This document shows positions 53,566 to 64,000 of a stretch of DNA of 64,000 nt, piece after piece (positions within the stretch are counted from its first letter, which is position 1; each line of letters starts with the position of its first letter). Position numbers and translations under genes: made by a program. The stretch is taken from positions 1 to 64,000 of the forward strand of contig JAKSYS010000045.1 in the NCBI GenBank assembly GCA_022925895.1. Reading direction: 5' to 3'. The DNA comes from Fragilaria crotonensis. Its lineage: Eukaryota > Bacillariophyta > Fragilariophyceae > Fragilariales > Fragilariaceae. Under the pieces are notes generated by a model, which was given only the letters and a program-made list of their open reading frames with translations, did not search any database and was not told the DNA's origin.

Positions 53566-56500
53566 ATGCTGGAGAAATATCTAAGTCGAATACTAACATC
53601 CAAGTTTGAGAATGTGGTGGAAGATTTCGATGAGAAAGCCGTCAACGTTTCAGCTTGGAAGGGAGAAGTTTCGCTCCAGAACCTCATTCTCAAACAAACC
53701 GCCTTTGACGCCTTCAACGACAATGTTCCTGTCGATATCGTTTACGGAAAGATTGGAAAATTGGAGCTACGAATCCCGTGGAGCTCCTTGGGAACCAAGT
53801 CGTCGTCAATTATCCTTACGGACGTTTCACTAGTGATAGCGCCGAGAGAAGCCGTCGAATCGGCCGACCCTGAACAGAGACGCAACAAACAAACAAAGAA
53901 GACAGTGTCGAAGGAGGAAAGGATTCAAGCACTCCTGAATCCGAGGATTCTGCAGCATAGCATTGTTGCGAGCCACAAGAAGAATCGTTTGGCGCGATTT
54001 CTATCTTGGGTATCATCCAGTCTCTTTTCGAACCTATCCGTTACCATTCGAAACATTCATGTTCGCTATGAAGATCCTGGATCGTCGCTTGGGTTTGTGT
54101 GGAGCAATCACGTGTCGCCTTCGGCTTTCGCAATAGGCCTAACGCTACAACAATTTTCAGTTCAGACTACAAACATTGCTGACCAGGACAATGACAATGA
54201 CAGGTTAGCCAAGAACTACAAAGTCACGAGGAAGCTTGCAGCTGCCCATAAACTTGCCGTTTACTGGGATCACGAAGCTCCTCTCATTGCCGTGGTTGTA
54301 CGGCAAGAAACGGCGGCAACCGTCGCCAGGCAGTACGCGTCTGCAGCGCTACTGGTTATTGAGAACCAAGGAGACCATGCTCCGTCGAGAAGCATGGAAC
54401 AGTATCGGCAGAGTCATTCGTACATACTTCTCCCCATATCACCCTCACTTCAATTTAACCTTGTGGTGGCTGGCGCCTCTGCTGACAAACCTCGCCTCCC
54501 CCCGTCGACTGTCATTTTGTCATTGCCGCCATGTCGCATAGAAGTATCACGTACAGTTTTGGAAAATGTTGCCTACCTTCGAAAATCGTATGCCTATTGG
54601 AAGCAGTCCAAGGTGTCAGAGGAGTTGCATGAAACTCTTGAACAATTGAAAAGTATACGACCACCAGTCTCAACTATGGAAAACATCGGATTGTGGTGGC
54701 GTTATGCAATCGCAGCCACAATCATATTGGGAAGGTCAAATGGGCAGCGACGTCGCCGACGGGGTTGGAGTGCCTTGGCACATGCCATCTTAGACCGGCA
54801 GCAGTATGTTGCCTTGTATCGACTTTTTCAGACAGAAGGCGATATCGATACTGCGCACACGTCACTTTGCAAAATGGAAGAACAACTCGAAGTGGAAGAG
54901 ATAGCTTCGTTTCGATTAGCCGCTTACGAAGCGATGATCGACGTTCCCTTGCCAGATCCAAAGACAGAATCAAAGAGTTCAGACGCTGACGAAATAGTCC
55001 TGGAGATCGCCTCTGGGACACTGTCGTCGAAAGGTCGGAGAAGCATGATGATAGACGCCATCCGGATATTGAAGGAGGGAAGGAACGTAGCAAGTAAAGA
55101 CCAATGCGTATCAGAGGAACCAACAGCCGGAGAACAGGAGCCTTCTCTTCAATGGAAAACATCTCTGTTCTGTCCTGAAATGTCGTTACAAGTAAACGCT
55201 CGAAATTCGAGCCATGCCTTGAAGCCAATTGCGCGATTATCCTTCGCCTGTATCCAACGTCAGTACCTAAGGCAAGATGGTTCTTGGGAGCTTGATGCTA
55301 CGGTTGCAGCGGTCAAGTTGATAGACATGGGCGTGAGGGGATCGGTGTACCCAACTCTTATCGGCTCTAAACCATCGATGGATCTCGATGCCGAGGAGAA
55401 CGACGATGATTTTGTGGTTGTCAGTGGACAACGATTCCGTCGTTGCGTTCAGGTGCAGGTTCAACGCACTTTCACTCGTTTTCAAGACTGCATTGGCTCG
55501 TCCACTCATTCGATCCTGCGCCTTCAACCACTAGAAGTTGTGTTCTCAGCGAACGCGGTCGAACGATTGACAGCGCTGTTCTCTCCTATTCGAACGCCGG
55601 AGCTGGCTGGTGACTATGAACGAATGTCAAGTGTAGTCTCAAAATGGCGAGAAACGCAACGTCAGAGATTGTTGCAAGCCCTTGCCCACAGGCGGAAACA
55701 GATCACTGTGGATCTCGACATCGCAGCTCCTGTTATCATGATACCCGAGGAAATGAATCGAGGTGACTCTGCCGGCGAAATGCTGGTGGTTGACTTGGGT
55801 CGCGTGCAACTCCGCAATGTCAAACATGATGATTCCTTTGATGATGTGTGGAGCTTGATACTCAGTGACATGCAGGTTCAAAATTCCAGATATTTATCCC
55901 AAAGCGATCTAAGTAAGAGATCCCTCAAGCAACAGATCATTGAACCATTCTCCTTGGAATTCAAAATTTCGACAAGTATTGTGTTGCGTCAGAAGAAGGC
56001 GCACACTTCAAATTCTACCAGCGTCGTCATCGACGCATCTCTTCCTCGCATTGTCTTTAACTTGAAAACTTCATCGATAAGGCTGATGTCGCGCCTTCAA
56101 AGGCAGCGAACGTTGGCGAAGCGACCCTTGACGAGGCCATCACTGAGTGCGCAACAAAACTCTTCCTTCCGCACTGGCCTTCGTCCAGCCGCCATTCAGC
56201 GTATAAAGAGAGTTGACGAGGGGTCCACCCACCGACTACGCCCTTCAAGTCATTTCGAATTTGTGTTCTCAGCTCCTATCATGGTTATCAAACTTGAAAA
56301 TGACGTGGATGGACGCTCGTCTGAAGAGGTACCTTCTGTATCGACCCCGCTCGTCAATTTAGCATTTAGAGGGATCGGCGGGGCGTTTGATAAGAAGGTC
56401 AATACCGATGGGTCGGCCACGACTAAGTTTATGGCTAAAATGAAGGCTCTTGAGGCTGTCGACCTCTACCAACAAGCAGGACCCAGCTTTGCGCTGCTTC

Positions 56501-59500
56501 TATCGTCAGTTCGACCTTCGGCCATGCCGAACGTCGCCCTGCATACTCTAGCTGAACTGCCCGAAGAACTTGTTCACCCTCACATCAAAACTGATCTGGT
56601 GTCCTTGACGTATGAAGTTCAAATAAGCCCATCGGGTAATCAGTCTGAGCAGCTAGTCGGAAAGAGGAGCAGCATTTCAATCAAGTTCCACCAGCTTTTT
56701 GTTGAATGGAATCCTGAGACTCTCGCAGCAATTCACAAAGCAATGCGCGCTGCGCCACTGGAGGGAGCAATTGGCTCTGCAGCCGTATCTTCCGGCGAAG
56801 GTGCTGAGCAAATCTCTGAATGCGATTCCGATGACGAGTTCTTTGACACCTTCGAATACGGTGTAGAGTCATTCTGCTCGGCTTCGGAGATGAAAGATGA
56901 TCACAGCTCTGTCCTGATATCAGAAATATCATCAACGCACTCATCTCCAATACCCGATGTCGAAATCGAGGAGGACCGCTTTCTCCTCCATAGCCCTACT
57001 GAACAGAGGTCGGCATTGAGTCCCATCTGGAGTGGCGGCAGCCCCACCATGTTGCGGATGAAACCTACATTGCAAACTGTACTTGCTCAACAGCTATCTC
57101 CAAGTCGACACGCACTTGCCCACATTGAGGAAAATCACGACCTCATTGTCGAAGCACCTGTACACGAGCCGTTTGAGTTGTCCTTTGCTCTGTCAACGTT
57201 GCAGGTGTCTTTCAATAAAGAAACTCGCCATCGACGCCTCATCATCGCCGAAATGGATAGCACTTCGATAAGGTATTCTACGAGACAGGAAGGAGGGTCA
57301 AAAACTGTGGCAAGGATCGGTAACCTTGTCTTCACGGATCCTTCATTTTCAGACGGCACGACTCTTTACAACCAGATTTTGGGCCTGAAGTCGGATGGGA
57401 TTTCCTCCAACAAAACTGAGTCATCACTATTAGAGTTGACATTCATCGCAAACAATGCTGAGAGAAGATTTGAATCAGGTCTCCCGAGTCGCCTTTTCTT
57501 GGAAACGCAAGCTAGTTACGATCAAGACTATCATGAAGATGGAGTGACAATAAACACCGACACAGGCGAGATCAGAGGATGCAACTATTACGTAGACATT
57601 GCGTTCAGCCCGATGCGATTCGTGTATCTTCAGCAACTTTGGTTTGAGATCATCGATTATTTTTTCGAAGGAATCACGGGCTATGAGGTATGGGGCAACA
57701 CGCGCCCGAATCTAGAGCCATCTATGGAGGTTTTTCACACCAGTGATCCACGCGAGAGCCCGATGAACGAGCGAAGAACGCCCAATTTGCCTGGAGCGGA
57801 GGCGGAGGGCATCAGCTTCACATGCTTCAAAATCTCGTTGGCGTCGCCCGAGGTGCTTTTGCCGATCAAGTACAATTCACCCCATTTTATCCGATTCACC
57901 AGCGACTCCCTTGACGTTTCAAACTTTTACAGCAATCGTGTGAATCAAGTTTGCGACGCGGACCTTTCATCTGGTGAGCGCGTGCAGTGGTATAACAACT
58001 GTTCGATGCATTTTCGCCACATCAGGTTCCAAAGCTGGAGTGGCGCGGACCTAACATTAGGACGCGATGGCACCAGCCAAAATCCTGACATCGGAATTCA
58101 AATGATCTGGCCATCGGGACCGACTAGACAAATGGTAGCCCCCAAATGGACAGTGCGTTGCGACATCGATGAGATTAATCTTTCCCTGCGAAGTGAAGAC
58201 TACGCTTTGTTTCAGCACGTCATTCTGTACAATATTGGCGAGCCTTCTCGTCACCTCGACGAATGGATACGATTCCAGGAGATGTCGTCATCCGAGCTCC
58301 AGGCATACAAGGCAAAGATCATGGTCCACTATGGGTACGATAAGAAGGATGCAGAGCCCTCGACGTTCGACGTCGAGATTTTGGCGCCCTTGCTACTCTT
58401 CAATCTTGTGGGCGAAACACCTCACAAGCAGATAATCGCTCAGGCCATGTGCCTGAACTTGTCGTGGAAAATGCAAAGACTTCGTGATCTCGTGTCGCGA
58501 CAGCACCTTGTCAGCAATGTTGTGCTGGTCAAGCCTTTGGGTGAAGGAGATACGAAGCGTGCTTTACCCCTCTTGCTCCCCACAAAGCGGGGTACCGCAC
58601 GTGACGGCCGCCCCGACGTTGTGTACACCTCAACAACAAATCCTACAGGGGAAAATGTGAAAACATTAGAAGTAATCGATGCTGGTATCAATCTCACCTA
58701 CCCAGCGTGGATGGACGCCTTTTCTTTCTTCTCGAACTTGGATGAGCCAACAGTGATGACCAAGTTCGAGGTACAGAATTCGGTCCAAATTGGTGACAGG
58801 TGGTACTCCATGAGTTCACAAAAGGAGAAAGGCGCGGCACCTGACGAAGCCAGCAACGATGGCGTTGGGTGGGCTGCTAGTCCCACAAGCCCGACCATAA
58901 GTCAGACGTCTCAATTCAGGCTCTTGCTGGAATCACCGAGAATTGTTCTTGAATCGGAGGATGATGGCAACAGCGTGATTCTCCACATGGATCGCATTGA
59001 CAGCCTTCAGAGCAATGATGCTGCGACGCAGTCATCTACGAGAACCATCTTTATTCATGACCTCGAGCTCTACACCGTGACAAGCAGCGGCGCAAACCGT
59101 GACTCATACTCAGTGGAGAATTCCTTGATAAGTCCATGGAGTTTTCTTGGTCGCATTCAAACTTTGAACACCGAGGGGAGGCCAGATTGTACGTCACAAT
59201 CTATTCAAGTTGCCGCGGAAGTGTTCAAGGCCAGAGCAGCCTACTCTGACATGATCGTCGCCATTAACGTTGCCCGCCAGCTCATGAAAGACATCGACAT
59301 GTATCAAGATCGACAGAAAAGCAATGCAAAACGCCAGGTAAGGACCTCAAGTGTCAACAAGTCACCCCTTGAAGCAAGAGATGGTCCGAAACTATCCAGG
59401 CAATGCTCGATCCATGTTGATGGATTCCAGATTTTGGTCGTGGATGACAGCATGCGACATTTCGCGAATTCTCAAGAGCTGGTTTCCTTTTCTCTTGGCC

Positions 59501-62500
59501 AAATAGTCTTCCTGCGCGAGGACTTTCACGATGTGCGCTTATTGAAATTCAAATGTGGAATCACTTATCCCAACGCAACATCATGTCCAGGAACTCTGTT
59601 GGTGCTTCTGGTGTCCAATATGGAGTTGGTTGATTACCTGCAGGCACCGGGATCCCGCTTTCGCGTTGCAGCAACCACACGGTACAATAGCTCTGCTTTT
59701 CCGTCACAGTCAATCAATTCCGATCGGTTGTTTGAGTTGCATTTGTATTCTACTACTGGAAATTCTTCTTCGGGTTACGAGCCGTCTCCGAATCTCATTC
59801 GAACGCTGTCTCGATGCACCGCACTGCCTGCTGACGAATGCGAATGGCCCCTTGCGTATGAGAACCTCTTATTCCATGGGGTGTCGCGCAATCTGAAGGT
59901 AGAAGTGCAATCCTTCGCCATGCAATGGAATCCTTCGACTGTGATTGCCCTACAGAGGTTTCTAGGTCGTTTATCGAAGGAAATGTCCATGAAGCCGAAT
60001 GCAGAAGAGATGACAGGAAAGCCGCGCTATGTCAAACAGGATAGTCGTGATGTCCAAGAAGCCAATCGCAACTTATCGCCGGATAAACTTGATATCCCAA
60101 TGGAAGTTGTCTTTTCGATGAAGAGTCTATCGGTCTGTCTGAACAAGGAGCACCAAAACAGGCGCCTGTTGAAGGCCATTCTGTCAGACATTAGAGTAGC
60201 AATGACGATTGACGCTAATGCCAACTCAACATTCATCGGTGGCGTTCATGACGTGCAAGCTTGGGACGAAGATACTTACGCATCATTGTGCATCCTTGAA
60301 GAGAACCGATCTGCACTGAGAGTGATGAGGGACTCAGACAGCACATCTGGTGGTAACGAATTCTCTTTCCTCACCTTCCAGTACTCTACCTATTCGAATG
60401 ACAGAGGTGCTGTCGTTGATGACCTGCCGACTTGGATAGTGGCGAAGCTTGAAGATTCGAGCGGTCAGGGCATCGACGATTATCTCAGCATATCCATCGC
60501 CTCGGTTCAGCTCACTTACATTCGCGGGCGGGCAGAAGAATTAGCTGACTTTTTGACCAATGGGCTGCCCGGGAAGGGTATGGGATTGACGTCGAGCGCG
60601 GCGAAGGGTTTCATTAACAAGCGAATCCAAACCAGAAGCTTCTTAAATTTGGATATTGCGGCTCCAATTTTAAGGATCCCGGAACGCGAAGAGTCGGCGA
60701 ACGGTGTGACTCTCCATCTTGGAGACATGCAGCTTAGGACATGGTTTGAGCTTGGCGATGGGCAAGAGGGACTAGCGAATCAGCACTGGTGCAGAGCCCT
60801 TTCCGTCTCTGTTCTTGGCTTAGGCTGGAAAACCTATGGTGACCGCAAAGTCAAGCCCGATGAGGACTCGCCGATCGACCTATACTTCGACTTGCGGAAA
60901 CCTATGCACACGAGCAAAGCGAAGACGATGACGCTGCAAGGGCGACTGTCATTTGTTGTGATGCGGCTCAGGTATTCTGATTATCGCCTCCTACGGGCTA
61001 TATTCGCACACAACATAGGGAAGAAGGCTGACGTCTCAAAATGGGATAATGTTGAGAAGGCATACTGGATGGAAACGAGCGAAGAACGGGAAAGGTCTGA
61101 GAAAAGCAATGTCTTGTCGACAGACCAGAGAGTTGCATACTCATCTAGCGCAAGGTTTGTCCGCTATGGCCCGAAAGAGCGACCTGATCGGGAAAATTTC
61201 TCGCAGTCTGATGCTTTGGCTGCGAAAAACGAAGACAAAATAGTCGACTTCAGATTCAAGATGGATGGCGTCCACCTAACTCTCCACCGCGACGATGACA
61301 TTGACGCTGACATTACTTCCGATGTTCAGTTCAGTGCTGAATTCTGTTATGACGTGGTTCTCCTCAAATTGGAGAAAGTTGAGGTTTCGTTCTCCCTCAC
61401 TTCAGACGGTGATAGTTCCCTTAACATAACGTTGTCGCGGATTGGCCTGTATGACTTGGGAGACTTCGGAAGGCTCGCAAGAGAGCATTATTTCCTAAAA
61501 CTCGCTGCGCTGGAATCTTCCGACGGAAAGGAAGCGTTGCGTTCAAGTCTGAGAAGTCCATCGGCGTTCACCGTAATTGCTGAAGGCTATCCGTCCGTCG
61601 AGGCAGATGCGCATACGAGATGCCACGTTGATCCTCAGCTCGTTGTCACCGTGGATACCTGCCCATCTGCTGCTGTGGGTTCAATAGGCTCAAGCGACTT
61701 CGAAATAGAGCGAATGACGGTCGTGCGAATGGTGATAAACTATCTGAGCATAAATGCGATGATCAGACCTTTACGCGAAGTATCTTCTTTCGCCACATGT
61801 TCATGGTCGCGAAAGAGCGATGCCTCTACGCCAGGTGTTGTCTATGAGAGCTCAAACGAGCTAGTAGGAAAAGAAAACGAAAAACGGAAGAATAAAGCGT
61901 CAAGCTTCTGCTTCCAACTGAAACTTGTCGCCCATTACCCTCGGATCTTCTTTGTGGCTGATGAAAGCGACTCTCGTTCGCGTGCGCTGGTCTTACGGGG
62001 GTAAGGAACCATCTGTTTATGCCAGGTTGTGTATTGGGCTCTTGACTCACCCTTTCTTTCTTAGGCTCGCAGTTGTCAATGCCAGCATCTTTCAAGAATC
62101 CTCACGTCCAAAGGGTTCTTATGGTAAGGAAGTTACGCAAATGTTATCTCTCGATGCAAACCTGCAGAGCATGGAGAGCTTCATCAATCCAGATGTCAGT
62201 GTAGCATTGGGAAGGAGGCCCGATGGAACTTCACCGAAGGCTTCCTCTGACATTAGTTCCCTGGGTGTTGCTCTCATTCAACCCGTCACAGCTGGAATTG
62301 AGTTCCAGCAAACTTCGAAGGAGCGCTTCCCTACGATTCGATCGTTGAATCTTAATATGGAATCTGTATCTACCATGTTGAGCTTCGAGGACTTAGGTCT
62401 GATCAATCAAGTTGTCAAGCGTTGGTCGCCAGAAGGTAGACCTCCCCAGTCCCAGCAGCATGTTGAGTTCAAAAGACCAGAGCTGAAGGTCCTTGTGTTC

Positions 62501-64000
62501 GACGAAGTCTTTCACACCGCCCGACTTGGCCTGATGTTGAGGAAAAGCTTTGATGGTGTGGTTGTAGATCGCATTGAAAGATCATCTGGCCAGATCAAGG
62601 TCGGCGACAGATTGGTAATGATCAACGACACTGATGTTGCTGATTACTCCCTTCACGACATAGTCCAACTCCTATCGAAGACTCCGCGCCCGATGAATGT
62701 ACGCTTTATGCACACCCCAACCGCAAATTCAATGGAGAACAAGTCGCAGCTAAAAGAAGGCGTCATGCTACCACACATTATGGATGCAGGAGAAAGTGTG
62801 TCGGTTTCGCCATCGGATGGCAAGGCATCTCGATGGTACCAAATGCACTTTAAAATGGGCATGTCTAGTGGAATTGTTATCCAGCGCAGTCATGTTGGAG
62901 ACATTCCAGTTATAAGCTCTGTCAATCTTTCAGAGCTGTCAAGGGCGATTGCAGGTGTCAACGAGGCCACTCCTGGAGGGTTCCCCCCGCTTTCCCTTCC
63001 GGATCTGACAAGGGTGCCTCTGACTGGAACAGCTGTGATCGCTGTGAGTGGGTTGAAGTCTGTGGATATTGGGTTCGACGAAATGTCTAGAGTCTTGGAG
63101 GAGTTTGCGAAATCTAGCTCTTCTTCCGATTCCTACTCTGACAGCCACTTCTCTGCATACCCCATTTCGTTTGTCGAATTTACAGCAGAGGAATGGGGTT
63201 CGATTGATACATTCGATGCATGTATTTCCGGGGTGGCGCTGACATTTATTGACGACTTCCAAGGCAGGGATATGCCCCTCCTTCGAGGCAAAGCAGATTC
63301 AATCGAGTTACATTGTGATCGGGGTATAGGGCTTCAGACGGATAAAATCGATACAGCCACAGCGTCTGTATTTGGTACAATTGCTAGCGCTGCTGACGTC
63401 GCCACGTCGGAAGCACTACTAAACGATGCTGCTGCGGCGATCCGCAACATACACAATGAGCGCATTATCAAGGTGTCTGGATCGTACCAATCTGAAATGG
63501 ACTACTACCATCCTCGGATCGCTGTGTGGGAGCCTCTACTTGAGCCTTCTCAGCTCGCCATGAACTTAGTTTGGAAACCTGGCACGTCCAACGGTTCTCA
63601 GAAGAGACCCGGACAGGTTGCATTCGAGATCTCGGATCGTTTGGACACAGTCAAACGACAAACACGGCCTGGGCAACTCAAGGCTACAAATGCGGTTTCG
63701 CTAAATGTTACCGATGCGGCTGCGGAAGTCGTCGCCAGAACGCTACGCCAGTTCAGTAAATGGAGAGAAAACCTTTCCCTTGCGCAGCCCCTCGAAGATG
63801 AATGCCAGAAATCTCTCAGTCCGGAAAATAGAAGCAGCGCGACTTTTGGCACCACCGCGGATGGACGTAGCGCCGACGTTTTGGGCGAAGATAATGATAG
63901 CAGTGTTCGCATTGTTCCAAGTGTCAAGCGCGCTGCCGCAAGAGAAGCCGCACAGGCAGCCCTCGTCTTTGCGCAAAAGCGAGGATTGAATACACAGATG
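53566..64000 (+). CDS. VPS13: VPS13-family bridge-like lipid-transfer protein with PDZ domain, truncated by window end
   Basis: Proteins of this family form long hydrophobic grooves that move lipids between organelle membranes at contact sites. The N-terminal chorein motif is clear (MLEKYLSRILTSKFENVVED, NVSAWKGEVSLQNLILKQ, IGKLELRIPWSSLGTKSS), followed by LSNLSVTIRNIHVRYEDP typical of VPS13. Exon 1 is 53566-62000 (2811 codons plus two bases). An intron 62001-62064 (GTAAGG..TTAG) leads to a second exon that remains open to the end of the window, so about 3456 residues are visible. Long beta-rich repeats are interrupted by acidic linkers (SECDSDDEFFDTFEYG, about residue 1085). A PDZ domain lies at about residues 2950-3030 (LGLMLRKSFDGVVVDRIE, then GDRLVMIND). 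The C-terminus, including possible VAB/ATG2-C/PH regions, is missing. No frame error in 10 kb. Confidence 0.88.

Overview
This window is nuclear DNA from a eukaryotic microalga, most probably a raphid pennate diatom. The evidence is short spliceosomal introns of about 80-250 bp with GT..AG borders, several proteins with a signal peptide followed by an aromatic (AF/GF) plastid-import motif, a type III metacaspase with the p10 region ahead of p20, a class C (GABA-B-like) receptor, a galactonolactone dehydrogenase, and a Ty1/copia-type LTR retrotransposon. The genus cannot be fixed from the sequence alone.

Layout. 0.2-5.2 kb: a run of coherent reading frames that keep changing phase, ending in an ankyrin/CCCH zinc-finger protein. 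5.9-6.4 kb: a three-exon gene for cytochrome bc1 subunit QCR8. 7.1-8.8 kb: a frame-broken repeat (propeller-like) protein. 8.9-11.2 kb (-): CPSF73 (CPSF3). 11.8-12.7 kb (-): ribosomal protein uL13. 13.6-13.8 kb (-): a small secreted protein. 14.5-16.6 kb (-): a START-domain protein. 17.1-25.2 kb (-): a complete copia element with 588/589-bp LTRs and a CTACT target duplication. 25.6-26.7 kb (-): type III metacaspase. 27.2-28.0 kb (-): a YkgJ-type CxxCxxCC protein. 28.9-30.1 kb: a Rab-like GTPase. 30.3-33.1 kb (-): M1 aminopeptidase, divergent from GLDH at 33.7-35.6 kb. 36.0-38.6 kb (-): class C GPCR. 39.2-40.2 kb: a truncated GLDH pseudogene. 40.25-41.7 kb (-): MscS channel. 42.5-43.4 kb: a cysteine-rich membrane protein. 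43.5-45.4 kb (-): a membrane-anchored kinase-like protein. 46.6-48.1 kb: Serinc. 48.35-49.6 kb (-): retromer VPS26. 50.1-51.5 kb: plastid adenylate kinase. 51.6-52.3 kb (-): ferredoxin-thioredoxin reductase catalytic subunit. 53.6 kb to the window end: a giant VPS13-like lipid-transfer protein containing a PDZ domain.

Two features run through the whole window. First, many conserved single-copy genes (CPSF3, uL13, VPS26, aminopeptidase, adenylate kinase, Rab) carry single-base losses, mostly in short homopolymers. Adding one base at each site restores a coding length divisible by three, so these look like residual sequencing errors rather than dead genes. Other genes (VPS13, GLDH, metacaspase, GPCR, MscS, START) are clean. 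Second, intergenic DNA is crowded with GTAC-centred palindromic words that are sparse inside genes.

The genes are an ordinary mix, not an operon-like system. Loose themes are endomembrane traffic and lipids (VPS26, VPS13, Rab, Serinc, START), plastid redox and energy (FTR, adenylate kinase, MscS, YkgJ), and mitochondrion (QCR8, GLDH). I found no RNA gene or CRISPR array.
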